From: Lachnospiraceae bacterium
Lineage (GTDB): Bacteria; Bacillota; Clostridia; Lachnospirales; Lachnospiraceae
Reading direction: 5' to 3'
Assembly (NCBI GenBank): GCA_021199405.1
Contig: JAJQID010000080.1
Location: 1-19,610, forward strand
Length of the DNA stretch: 19,610 bases
The notes under the pieces are model-generated. The model worked only from the letters and a program-made list of their open reading frames with translations, did not search any database and was not told where the DNA came from. The translations under genes were made by a program, and so were the position numbers. Positions 7,344-13,822 of the stretch are shown piece after piece (the first letter of the stretch is position 1; each line of letters opens with the position of its first letter).

Positions 7344-7913
7344 TTATTCCTTCACTCGAAGCAGCTGCTCATATCGTTGCGTTTCATTTTCAAATATATG
7401 AAGATAGTCGCAGACGCACAGTGCAAAATCCACAAACGCGTATCCCTGGGCTGTGATCAGATTACGGTCGGTGACGCAGCGGGCCATAATGTAATTTTGT
7501 CTGGGATAGGGATCGCTCACCCCCAGCTGCTTTATTTTCTCCGGGGAACAGGATGTGGTGTATTGATAATGATCCAGAATTCCGGCCCTACCTAAAAACT
7601 GAGGAGCAAAGCAGATGGCGGCCACAAGCCTGCCCGAGGAGATCATCTGACATGCGGTTTCACAGATAGCATTTTGTTCATTATTGATTGGTCCTCCGGG
7701 TATGATCAGCGCTTCATAACTGCTGATTTCCTGTATGTCGGAGATTTTGGCTTCCGGCAGGCAGGTCAGTCCGGACTGTGTTCTGATCGGAGATATTTCT
7801 TCGGAAATGAAGGTGATATCCCGTTTACCTGTATTACGAAGTCTGTGAAGCAGAAGGGAAATTTCAAAATCTGCCATATTTTCATAAATGTAGCATAAAA
7901 TTTTATTCTTCAT
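7344..7913 (-). CDS. DJ-1/PfpI family protein
   Basis: A 189-residue member of the class I glutamine amidotransferase-like superfamily (DJ-1/PfpI/ThiJ). It has the nucleophile elbow VAAICFAPQFLG with Cys101, the conserved acidic partner in ADFE (Glu17), and the typical YEALIIPGG strand-turn. Members act as chaperones, glyoxalases/deglycases, proteases or regulators. No extra AraC-type DNA-binding domain is present, and the sequence does not decide the activity. It is convergent with the SGNH hydrolase and has its own promoter (7946-7974). The ribosome site is weak (GGGGAT) but ATG 7913 begins the typical first beta strand (KNKILCYIY), so the start is credible. Confidence 0.85.
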   Translation of the reverse strand: MKNKILCYIYENMADFEISLLLHRLRNTGKRDITFISEEISPIRTQSGLTCLPEAKISDIQEISSYEALIIPGGPINNEQNAICETACQMISSGRLVAAICFAPQFLGRAGILDHYQYTTSCSPEKIKQLGVSDPYPRQNYIMARCVTDRNLITAQGYAFVDFALCVCDYLHIFENETQRYEQLLRVKE

Positions 7914-7945
7914 AGAGGATCCCCGCCGGTGAATATTCTGTAGTC

Positions 7946-7974
7946 ATTATAAATTGCATCAGAGCTGTTGTCCA
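7946..7974 (-). promoter_or_regulatory. Candidate sigma-A promoter for the DJ-1/PfpI gene
   Basis: On the - strand TGGACA (7974-7969) and a perfect TATAAT (7951-7946) are 17 bp apart. The predicted start near 7939 gives a leader of about 26 nt. Confidence 0.65.
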
Positions 7975-8019
7975 GTTTGAATTTATTCAGATTGGCAACG
8001 AGAGAGAAATTTTTGATAA

Positions 8020-8067
8020 GCAACTGAAAGTAGTTGCACTTTTGCATTTTTTGAGTTACCATATAAT
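8020..8067 (+). promoter_or_regulatory. Candidate hicAB promoter and operator
   Basis: A perfect -10 box TATAAT (8062-8067) lies 30 bp before hicA. No good -35 box sits at 17 bp; TTTGCA (8041-8046) is at 15 bp. Just upstream is a perfect inverted repeat GCAACT-N6-AGTTGC (8020-8037). HicB antitoxins usually bind palindromes at their own promoter, so this is a plausible operator (inference). Confidence 0.45.
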
Positions 8068-8096
8068 AAAATCAAATAGTGAAGGAGGGATAGCCT

Positions 8097-8351
8097 GTGG
8101 GTCAGAAGGAAAAACTGATGAAAAGACTAAAGGCAAAGCCGAAAGATTTCACATTTGATGAAGCAGAAACGTTATTAAAGTATCTGGGATATACATATTC
8201 TGATAAAGGAAAGACAAGCGGTTCGCGGATCAAATTCGTGAGTAGTGAGAGGGCACCGATCATGATGCACAAACCACATCCTGGAAAGGAATTGAAAGTG
8301 TATCAGGTGATGCAGCTGATTGAAAAGCTGGAAGAGGAGGACTTGATATGA
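8097..8351 (+). CDS. hicA: HicA-family toxin (mRNA interferase)
   Basis: An 84-residue protein with a dsRBD-like HicA fold that in known systems cleaves mRNA. The C-terminal HKPHPGKELKVYQVMQLIEKL closely fits the HicA consensus (HPHxxKxL...). The GSH motif carrying the catalytic histidine in the best-studied HicA proteins reads GSR here (SGSRIKF). From memory this substitution recurs in a long-form HicA subgroup, so the active residue may be another histidine such as His58 or His61. The start is GTG 8097, supported by GAAGGAGGG about 7 nt upstream; there is no ATG in a suitable place. It overlaps hicB by 4 bp (ATGA), in the usual toxin-first order. Confidence 0.88.
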   Translation: MGQKEKLMKRLKAKPKDFTFDEAETLLKYLGYTYSDKGKTSGSRIKFVSSERAPIMMHKPHPGKELKVYQVMQLIEKLEEEDLI

Positions 8352-8692
8352 GTAATACCATGAGTTATAAAGGTTATACAGGAAGTGTTGAATTCTCTGA
8401 AAACGACAGATTATTTTACGGAAAGGTCATGGGGGTGCGCGCTCTGATCTCCTATGAGGGAACGACTGCACTGGAATTGATTCAGGATTTCCACGCATCA
8501 GTTGATGATTATCTTGCGCTGTGTGAGGAGCAGGGAATTGAGCCGGAAAAGGCATACAAAGGCAGCTTTAATGTGAGAATTTCACCGGAGCTTCACCGGG
8601 AAGCGGCTATATACGCGAAGGATCATGAAATGAGTCTGAACAGCTTTATTGCTTATGCTGTGAACAGTCAGCTTGCGGTACAGAAGCGATAA
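8348..8692 (+). CDS. hicB: HicB-family antitoxin with RHH DNA-binding domain
   Basis: A 114-residue antitoxin. Residues 1-65 form a degenerate RNase H-like HicB domain (YTGSVEFSENDRLFYGKVMGVRALISYEG). Residues 72-108 form a ribbon-helix-helix/Arc-type DNA-binding domain (GSFNVRISPELHREAAIYA, then SLNSFIAYAVN). It should bind and neutralise HicA and repress the operon through a palindromic operator, with 8020-8037 a candidate. The ATG overlaps the hicA stop (ATGA), and GAGGAG lies just upstream within hicA. No other mobile-element gene adjoins the pair. Confidence 0.92.
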   Translation: MSNTMSYKGYTGSVEFSENDRLFYGKVMGVRALISYEGTTALELIQDFHASVDDYLALCEEQGIEPEKAYKGSFNVRISPELHREAAIYAKDHEMSLNSFIAYAVNSQLAVQKR

Positions 8693-8739
8693 CGAGGTTT
8701 CAATACTATGTGATTTTATGAGAGAATACGGAATAGTGC

Positions 8740-8768
8740 TTGAAATCCGGTTCCTGATCCATTAAAAT
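8740..8768 (+). promoter_or_regulatory. Candidate sigma-A promoter for the flavin reductase-rubredoxin gene
   Basis: TTGAAA (8740-8745) and TAAAAT (8763-8768) are 17 bp apart. The predicted start is near 8775, inside the inverted repeat that follows. Confidence 0.6.
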
Positions 8769-8793
8769 AAGACCGGAAAATTGATACGGTCTT
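8769..8793 (+). promoter_or_regulatory. Inverted repeat at the transcription start (possible operator)
   Basis: AAGACCG-N11-CGGTCTT, two perfect 7-bp arms immediately downstream of the -10 box. The position suits a repressor site, or a stem-loop in the short leader. The binding protein is unknown. Confidence 0.4.
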
Positions 8794-8813
8794 ACGAAAA
8801 GGAGCGAACGCAT

Positions 8814-9416
8814 ATGGACAAAAAAGCAATGTATAAATTAAGCTACGGCCTGTTTGTGCTGACAGCCAGAGAGGATGGCCGGGACAATGGCTGCATTGTC
8901 AATACGGTAACGCAGGTTACTTCGGAGCCCAACAGAATCACTGTGGCTGTCAACAAAAATAACCTGACCCATGACATGGTTTTAAGAACCGGAAAATTCA
9001 ACGTGTCTGTCCTGACACAGAAGGCGCCCTTTGCCACCTATCAGCACTGGGGCTTCCAGAGCGGCAGGGATGTGGACAAGATGGAGGAAATCACTGTCAG
9101 CCGAAGTGGAAACGGTCTGGTGTATCTGCCGGAGAATGCTAACGCTTACCTGAGCGCGGAGGTGATTGAGAGTAAGGATCTGGGGACTCATACTCTGTTT
9201 CTGGCGGATGTGACGGACGGGGCGGTGCTCAGCGAGGATGAGTCTGTGACCTACAGCTATTATCAGGCGAATGTCAAGCCGACTCCTGTGCCGAAGAAAA
9301 AGAAAGGCTTTGTATGCACAGTCTGCGGCTATATTTACGAAGGAGATGTGCTGCCGGAGGACTTTATCTGCCCCTGGTGCAAGCATCCGGCGTCAGACTT
9401 TGTACCCATAGAGTGA
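8814..9416 (+). CDS. Flavin reductase-rubredoxin fusion (Hrb-like)
   Basis: A 200-residue electron-transfer protein. Residues 1-155 form an FMN-binding flavin-reductase/flavoredoxin domain (SYGLFVLTA, NGCIVNTVTQVTSEPNRITVAVNK, then KFNVSVL). A PKKKK linker leads to a compact rubredoxin domain (residues 165-200) with two iron-binding pairs, CTVCGY (Cys168/171) and CPWCK (Cys186/189). The arrangement matches the Moorella high-molecular-weight rubredoxin Hrb, which passes electrons from NAD(P)H to the flavodiiron protein FprA for O2 or NO reduction. A role in oxidative or nitrosative defence is inferred; no fprA is in the window. The ATG at 8814 follows AAGGAG by 9 nt; an upstream in-frame ATG at 8781 lacks a good site. 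Its stop codon lies at the edge of the repeat at 9413. Confidence 0.9.
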   Translation: MDKKAMYKLSYGLFVLTAREDGRDNGCIVNTVTQVTSEPNRITVAVNKNNLTHDMVLRTGKFNVSVLTQKAPFATYQHWGFQSGRDVDKMEEITVSRSGNGLVYLPENANAYLSAEVIESKDLGTHTLFLADVTDGAVLSEDESVTYSYYQANVKPTPVPKKKKGFVCTVCGYIYEGDVLPEDFICPWCKHPASDFVPIE

Positions 9417-9523
9417 ATCAGTCACTTCCTCCCACATAAGCAATCTTAGCCCCGTAAGGGGCGGGAAAGCACGCAAAGCGGGCGAGATTGCGCATGTGAG
9501 AGGAAGCGGCTGTGAATAGTCAC
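9413..9523. repeat. Relic copy of the GTTACTATTCACAGCC repeat family (long hairpin)
   Basis: The right end GGCTGTGAATAGTCAC (9508-9523) matches the MITE end with one change. The arms 9425-9446 and 9485-9506 pair at 19 of 22 positions, and a GCCCC-GTAA-GGGGC stem lies inside (9449-9462). The arms and the GAATCAGTCACTTCC segment match the reverse complement of the first half of the 4632-4835 element. No direct repeat flanks it, so it looks old or truncated. It lies between two convergent genes and could act as a transcription barrier, though no T tract follows. Confidence 0.75.
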
Positions 9524-9540
9524 TCTATAGGTCTTTGCGG

Positions 9541-10413
9541 TTACTCCATCTTTTTGCCCCAGAAAATCAATGAGAGCATCCCCGGGCCGGTGTGAGCCCC
9601 GATGACAGGGCAGAGCATGGTGATATGCACGTCCGCCTTCGGATTGGCCTTCAGCACCATTTCTTTTAACTCTGCGGCGGTGTCCATGCAGTCCGCACAG
9701 CAGATGTAGACGGTATTGCCATAGCCGGGGTCAAAGCGCTCCTCGTAGCAGTCTACCAGATAGCGCATGGCCTGCCTGCTGCCGCGCTTTTTGGCGACGG
9801 AGCCAAGCTCGCCCTTTAAGTTGATATTCAAAATCGGCTTGATATTCAGGGCGGTGCCCACAAGGGCAGTAGTGGCAGAAACCCTGCCGCCGCGCTTTAA
9901 ATAGACCAGGTCCTCCACCATGAACCAGTGGTTCATATTGTGGGTATTTTCACGAAGCCAGGCCGCGTTCTGGGTTAACGTCATACCCTTGTCGCGGTTT
10001 CTGGCGGCGGCCTCCGCCAGCATACCCATACCGCCGGTGGCGGCGAAGCTGTCGATGACCTCGATCTCAGCGTCCTTGTATTGTTCTTTCAGAGACTGGG
10101 CAGCTAAGAGAGCGGCCTCGTAGGTCTTGCTCAGGCCGCTGGAGAGAGCAATGTAAAGGACAGATTTTCCCTCCTTCATGCAGGGAGCAAAGGTTTCCTC
10201 GTACTGATAAGGAGTGATTTGACTGGTCCGGGTTGGCACATTATTGCGCATACTCTCATAAAAATAATGCATTTTTTCATCGCTCTCCGGGCCAGTCGCC
10301 CTCAGCGTCTCATCCCCCAGACCGTATTCCATGGGAACATAGCGGATATTGATCTCCTGCGCTACCTTTTCGTCGATATCCAGCGACATATCTACAAATA
10401 TTTCGTAATCCAT
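9541..10413 (-). CDS. DegV family fatty-acid-binding protein
   Basis: A 290-residue DegV/EDD-fold protein. DegV proteins bind a fatty acid; some (FakB) present it to the FakA kinase for incorporation into phospholipid. Typical motifs are PTRTSQITPYQYEE, ALSSGLSKTYEAAL, DSFAATGGMGMLA and the C-terminal EDLVYLKRGGRVSATTALVGTALNIKPIL. The ATG at 10413 is chosen because AAGGAG lies 7 nt upstream and DYEIFVDMS is the expected first strand. The frame stays open for 61 codons upstream, but these are not DegV-like and span the promoter. No fakA is nearby, so the ligand and the FakB role are unproven. The leader is about 150 nt. Confidence 0.92.
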   Translation of the reverse strand: MDYEIFVDMSLDIDEKVAQEINIRYVPMEYGLGDETLRATGPESDEKMHYFYESMRNNVPTRTSQITPYQYEETFAPCMKEGKSVLYIALSSGLSKTYEAALLAAQSLKEQYKDAEIEVIDSFAATGGMGMLAEAAARNRDKGMTLTQNAAWLRENTHNMNHWFMVEDLVYLKRGGRVSATTALVGTALNIKPILNINLKGELGSVAKKRGSRQAMRYLVDCYEERFDPGYGNTVYICCADCMDTAAELKEMVLKANPKADVHITMLCPVIGAHTGPGMLSLIFWGKKME

Positions 10414-10567
10414 TTCTATCTCCTTCTTTTGAAAATCCGCACAGCGAACATGGATAAACACAGCCGCTGAATAAGCCCCTGCATTAAAAACCATTTTATA
10501 AAATCTGAAAGCAATGGCAGCAAATGCAGTCGCTGAGTGCGTTTTTATTTTGAAGTCATTTAAAGTC

Positions 10568-10596
10568 ACTATACATGATTGTCGAAATGATGTCAA
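10568..10596 (-). promoter_or_regulatory. Strong sigma-A promoter for degV
   Basis: On the - strand a perfect TTGACA (10596-10591) and TATAGT (10573-10568) are 17 bp apart. The predicted start is near 10561. This and the next two entries account for the 455-bp gene-free stretch 10414-10868, in which no further gene is seen. Confidence 0.75.
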
Positions 10597-10687
10597 TAAA
10601 TGCCCAGGTAATTCACAGCAAATTCACAAACGATTGAAATAAGCTTTTCACTTCAGCGCAACTGATAAACTGATTTTACGAAATCCC

Positions 10688-10716
10688 TTGATATTACCCT
10701 GTAACTCTTTTATTAT
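10688..10716 (+). promoter_or_regulatory. Candidate sigma-A promoter for the HAD phosphatase gene
   Basis: TTGATA (10688-10693) and TATTAT (10711-10716) are 17 bp apart, with a second TATAAA at 10714. The predicted leader to the HAD gene is about 145 nt. Confidence 0.5.
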
Positions 10717-10781
10717 AAATCATGGATGTGAAAGAAAAATCGGGACTTGTAATGCCTGAGGAATGTGGTTGTAATATCAGC

Positions 10782-10829
10782 CTTTATTGAGAAACAGGCA
10801 ATAAAGAAAACTGACTTTTAAAAGACAGT
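10782..10829 (+). other. Two adjacent palindromes in the HAD gene leader
   Basis: CTTTATTG (10782-10789) pairs perfectly with CAATAAAG (10799-10806). Just after it, 10810-10829 is a near-perfect palindrome centred on CTTTTAAAAG. Neither is followed by a T tract, so they look like operator or RNA-structure candidates rather than terminators. Confidence 0.4.
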
Positions 10830-10868
10830 ATTAGCAAAAAGGGTCAAACCGGAGAGAGGAGGAGAAAG

Positions 10869-11678
10869 ATGTATAAAATCATTGCGTGCGACCTGGACGA
10901 GACTCTGCTGAAGTTGAACAGGACCATCGATCCGAAGGACATTGAGGCCATTCAGGAGGCGGGGAGACAGGGCGTGAAGTTTGTGCCGGCCACCGGCAGA
11001 GGCTACGCTTCTGTGCAGGGAACCTTAAAAGAACTGGGGCTCTGGCAGAAGGAGGGAGAGTATGTGATTTCCTTCAATGGCGGCGCCATAACGGAAAATA
11101 AGGGAAACCGGCTGCTTCATTTAGAGGGGCTGCCCTTTGAGCTGGCCCAGGAGCTGTACCGCAGAGGACTTTCCTACGACGTATGCGTTCACGTCTACAC
11201 TCAGGACATGGTGTACGCATACAATCTGTTTCAGGGAGAGATTGATTATCTGGCCGGGCGCATGGAGATCCGGGAAATATTTTCAGAAGATATAGAGTTT
11301 CTGAGAGGGCAGGAGATCGTGAAGGTGCTCTACACCAATACGGATCGGGCTTATCTGAATCAGATTGAAAAGGACCTGAAGGATATCACCGGGGATATTG
11401 ACGTCTCTTATTCCTCCAACCGTTATATTGAGTTTAACCACCGGGGTGTCAATAAGGGACAGGGGTTACTGTCGCTGGCTGCTCTGCTGGGAGTGGAGCC
11501 GTCCCAAACCATCGCCATTGGGGATAATTACAATGACCTGTCCATGATCAAGGCGGCGGGGCTTGGTGTTGGAGTGCGCAACACGGTGGAGAGCATGAAG
11601 GGAGAGTGCGATTTTATCACGGAGGCGGACTGCAATGAGTGCGCTGTGGCTGAGGTGATCCGCAGGTTTGTTCTGTGA
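10869..11678 (+). CDS. Cof-type HAD-superfamily phosphatase
   Basis: A 269-residue HAD phosphatase of the Cof/YidA type (subclass IIB), acting in the cytoplasm on small phosphorylated metabolites such as sugar phosphates or nucleotides. Motif I is ACDLDETLL (Asp8 nucleophile, Asp10 acid/base), motif II follows as FVPATGRG, and the C-terminal motif III/IV is IAIGDNYNDLSMI. The large alpha/beta cap lies between about residues 85 and 190. The ATG at 10869 follows GAGGAGGAG closely. It stands alone between two gene-free leaders. The true substrate cannot be read from the sequence. Confidence 0.93.
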   Translation: MYKIIACDLDETLLKLNRTIDPKDIEAIQEAGRQGVKFVPATGRGYASVQGTLKELGLWQKEGEYVISFNGGAITENKGNRLLHLEGLPFELAQELYRRGLSYDVCVHVYTQDMVYAYNLFQGEIDYLAGRMEIREIFSEDIEFLRGQEIVKVLYTNTDRAYLNQIEKDLKDITGDIDVSYSSNRYIEFNHRGVNKGQGLLSLAALLGVEPSQTIAIGDNYNDLSMIKAAGLGVGVRNTVESMKGECDFITEADCNECAVAEVIRRFVL

Positions 11679-11730
11679 AAAAAGACCAAATTAAAAGGTA
11701 TTTTTTAGTGAATCTTGAACAGATTTTTCC

Positions 11731-11759
11731 TTGACGAATCGGTTGTATCCATGTATACT
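11731..11759 (+). promoter_or_regulatory. Sigma-A promoter for the amino-acid ABC operon
   Basis: TTGACG (11731-11736) and TATACT (11754-11759) are 17 bp apart. The predicted start near 11766 lies about 150 nt before the first gene and only about 15 nt before a terminator-like hairpin. Confidence 0.65.
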
Positions 11760-11780
11760 AAAATTCATAAACGAGAAAAC

Positions 11781-11822
11781 AAAGGCGTTTTTGGTCTGAC
11801 CGGCCAAAGGCGCCTTTTTTGT
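11781..11822 (+). terminator. Promoter-proximal terminator/attenuator upstream of the ABC operon
   Basis: AAAGGCG (11781-11787) pairs with CGCCTTT (11811-11817), with inner TTTGG/CCAAA pairing, and the stem is followed by a T run. It lies between the promoter and the first gene of the operon, so it would end most transcripts near +55 unless opened. It could instead mark the end of a short independent RNA, or stop read-through from the HAD gene. Confidence 0.65.
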
Positions 11823-11825
11823 TGG

Positions 11826-11881
11826 CTGTACGCCGGAAAACTGTGCAACGGATGATGAAAAAACACGGGCGCGGCGTACAG
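11826..11881 (+). other. Long-range stem in the ABC operon leader
   Basis: CTGTACGCCG (11826-11835) is perfectly complementary to CGGCGTACAG (11872-11881), closing a 36-nt internal region. It follows the terminator-like hairpin and precedes the ribosome site of the first gene. It matches no riboswitch class that I recognise. Confidence 0.5.
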
Positions 11882-11915
11882 GAACAGATCTGCTTTATAA
11901 ATCCGGAGAAAAAAG

Positions 11916-12644
11916 ATGATTAAACTGGAAAATGTGAACAAATATTTTGGAGACCTGCATGTCTTAAAGGACGTGAATCTGGAAGTGAAGGAGGGGGAGA
12001 AGCTGGTGATTATCGGTCCCTCCGGCTCCGGCAAGTCCACTACTGTGCGGTGCATGAATTATCTGGAGACGCCCACCAGCGGCCATGTATATCTGGACGG
12101 GGAGGAGCTGACCCACAAAAATAAAACCCGGCTGGTAAGAGATACCACCTCCATGGTTTTCCAGCAGTTCAATCTGTATCCTCATATGACGGTGCTGAAA
12201 AACCTGACGCTGGCGCCTGTGAAGCTTCATCACAAGAGCAAAAAGGAGGCGGAGGAGCTGGCGTATCATTATCTGGATGTGGTTGGCCTGACAGACAAGG
12301 CCCATGTGTATCCGGATACCCTCTCCGGCGGACAGCAGCAGAGAATCGCCATCGCCAGGGCACTGTGTACCCAGACAAAGATTATTTTATTTGACGAGCC
12401 CACCTCGGCGCTGGATCCGGAGACCATCCAGGAGGTTCTGGATGTGATGATTAAGCTGGCTCATGAGGAGAATATTACCATGGTGGTGGTGACTCATGAG
12501 ATGGGCTTCGCCAGGCAGGTGGCGGACCGGGTGATTTTCATGGCGGACGGCCAGATCCTGGAGGAGGCGCCGCCGGAGGAATTCTTTGACCATCCGAAGA
12601 ATGAGAGGGTGCAGCAGTTCCTCGGAAAGATTATCCGTAAATAA
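11916..12644 (+). CDS. Polar amino-acid ABC transporter, ATP-binding protein (GlnQ/HisP type)
   Basis: The cytoplasmic ATPase of an ATP-driven importer for polar amino acids. At 242 residues it has Walker A GPSGSGKST (34-42), a Q-loop VFQQFNLYPHMTV, the ABC signature LSGGQQQR, Walker B IILFDEPTSALD and the switch histidine VVTHEMGFA (His194). The FNLYPHMTVLKN and THEMGFAR segments are typical of the GlnQ/HisP/GltL branch. It is the first gene of a five-gene run with the lipoprotein, two permeases and a kinase-like gene. The ATG at 11916 follows CGGAG by about 9 nt. Expression is probably controlled through the structured leader at 11766-11915. Confidence 0.95.
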   Translation: MIKLENVNKYFGDLHVLKDVNLEVKEGEKLVIIGPSGSGKSTTVRCMNYLETPTSGHVYLDGEELTHKNKTRLVRDTTSMVFQQFNLYPHMTVLKNLTLAPVKLHHKSKKEAEELAYHYLDVVGLTDKAHVYPDTLSGGQQQRIAIARALCTQTKIILFDEPTSALDPETIQEVLDVMIKLAHEENITMVVVTHEMGFARQVADRVIFMADGQILEEAPPEEFFDHPKNERVQQFLGKIIRK

Positions 12645-12702
12645 AAGATTTTATCCTGTGAGAATGCAGTCAGCTTTTTCACAGAGTAAAATAGATGGGA
12701 AC

Positions 12703-12732
12703 GCGCGGCTCCCGGCATTATGATTGCCGCGC
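12703..12732 (+). other. GC-rich hairpin before the binding-protein gene
   Basis: GCGCGGC (12703-12709) and GCCGCGC (12726-12732) form a perfect 7-bp stem just upstream of the ribosome site. There is no T tract. It could protect the binding-protein mRNA after processing, which would help its usual excess over the membrane subunits (inference). Confidence 0.4.
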
Positions 12733-12750
12733 AGAAATGAGGAGAACATT

Positions 12751-13674
12751 ATGAGAAAGAAAAGAGTAGCGGCATTGTTGCTTTCCTCCCTGATGGCAGT
12801 ATCCATGCTGGCAGGCTGCGGCAGTTCTTCCAGCTCTTCCTCTTCGGAGGCGGAAGCGGAGGAAGAAACCGCAGAGGAGACAGTGGAGGAGACCTCAGAG
12901 GAAGCTGAGGCGGAAACTGAGTACGCGGAGGATGTGCAGGCTATCATAGACAGAGGCGTTCTGCGTGTAGGCGTCAAGAATGCGGTGATCGGCTTTGGTT
13001 ATCAGGATGAGCTGACCGGCGAGTACGAGGGCATGGAGATCGAGCTGGCGCAGATGATCGCTGATTATCTGGGTGTGGATGTGGAGTACACGGCAGTGAC
13101 CGCGGCCACCAGAACCGAGCTTCTGGATTCCGGGGACATTGACTGCGTGCTGGCCACCTTCACCATCACGGAGGAGAGAAAGAAAAGCTGGGATTTCACC
13201 ACCCCTTATTACACGGATTATGTAACTGTTCTGGTGGAGAACTCCTCCGGCATCACCTCTCTTGCTGATCTGGTGGACGCCAAGGTTGGCGTTTCCTCCG
13301 GTTCCACCTCCGCCAAGAGTCTGACGGAAGCCATGATTGAGGGTGGCTATATTGACGGTACGGATTACGATGCGGAGACCTTCGATGCGGCAACCTGGAC
13401 CACAGGCATCAGTTTCCAGCAGTATGATGATTATCCCACTATTTCCACTGCTCTGACGGCCGGTGAGGTAGACGCCTTCTGTGTGGATAAGTCCATTCTG
13501 GCGGTTTACAATACGGACTCCCGCTCCTACATTGAGGACGAATTCTCTCCCCAGGAGTACGGCGTTGCCACCACAAAGGATTCCGGTATGAGCGAGCTGT
13601 GCGAGACTCTGATTACCGGCTGGCTTGAGGACGGCACCATCGACGGGCTGATTGCAGAGTACGGGATTGACTGA
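12751..13674 (+). CDS. Amino-acid ABC transporter substrate-binding lipoprotein (family 3, PEB1/glutamate-aspartate-like)
   Basis: Extracellular solute-binding protein anchored by lipid. Residues 1-22 are a lipoprotein signal peptide with lipobox LAGC (Cys23). A low-complexity linker follows, first serine-rich and then glutamate-rich (about residues 24-58), and then a family-3 domain starting at RGVLRVGVK. The segments TRTELLDSGDIDCVLATFTITEERK and VDAFCVDKSIL, and the end of the protein, resemble Campylobacter PEB1, an aspartate/glutamate binder. An acidic amino-acid substrate is therefore the best guess, not proven. The ATG at 12751 is chosen because AGGAG precedes it by about 7 nt and the signal peptide starts MRKKR. 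It lies 106 bp after the ATPase gene and 148 bp before the permeases. Confidence 0.93.
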   Translation: MRKKRVAALLLSSLMAVSMLAGCGSSSSSSSSEAEAEEETAEETVEETSEEAEAETEYAEDVQAIIDRGVLRVGVKNAVIGFGYQDELTGEYEGMEIELAQMIADYLGVDVEYTAVTAATRTELLDSGDIDCVLATFTITEERKKSWDFTTPYYTDYVTVLVENSSGITSLADLVDAKVGVSSGSTSAKSLTEAMIEGGYIDGTDYDAETFDAATWTTGISFQQYDDYPTISTALTAGEVDAFCVDKSILAVYNTDSRSYIEDEFSPQEYGVATTKDSGMSELCETLITGWLEDGTIDGLIAEYGID

Positions 13675-13752
13675 AAAGTGAAATCAGGTTCAGGTCTGGT
13701 AAATGATCTGGAAGGCCGGGGATACCGGCAAATATGAAATGGGTATGCTGTG

Positions 13753-13795
13753 GGCGGGGCGTCTGGCTCAGGTGTCGGCGCCTCGCCTCAGTTTT
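13753..13795 (+). terminator. Possible partial terminator between binding protein and permease genes
   Basis: GGCGGGGCG (13753-13761) pairs fully with CGCCTCGCC (13779-13787), allowing one G-U, around a 17-nt loop, followed by TCAGTTTTG. The T tract is weak. Its position would let only part of transcription continue into the permeases, a common way to keep binding protein in excess. Confidence 0.45.
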
Positions 13796-13822
13796 GATGA
13801 TACATAGACAGGAGATAAAAAA

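Noticed and set aside
2849..9523. The repeated hairpins as a CRISPR-like array.
   Set aside because: The copies are scattered kilobases apart, have no regular spacers and carry target duplications, so they are transposed elements.
10643..10657. The 15-mer CTTTTCACTTCAGCG also appears, inverted, near 19558-19572.
   Set aside because: One 15-mer match between two AT-rich spacers is near chance level for a window of this size, and no longer similarity or flanking duplication is visible.
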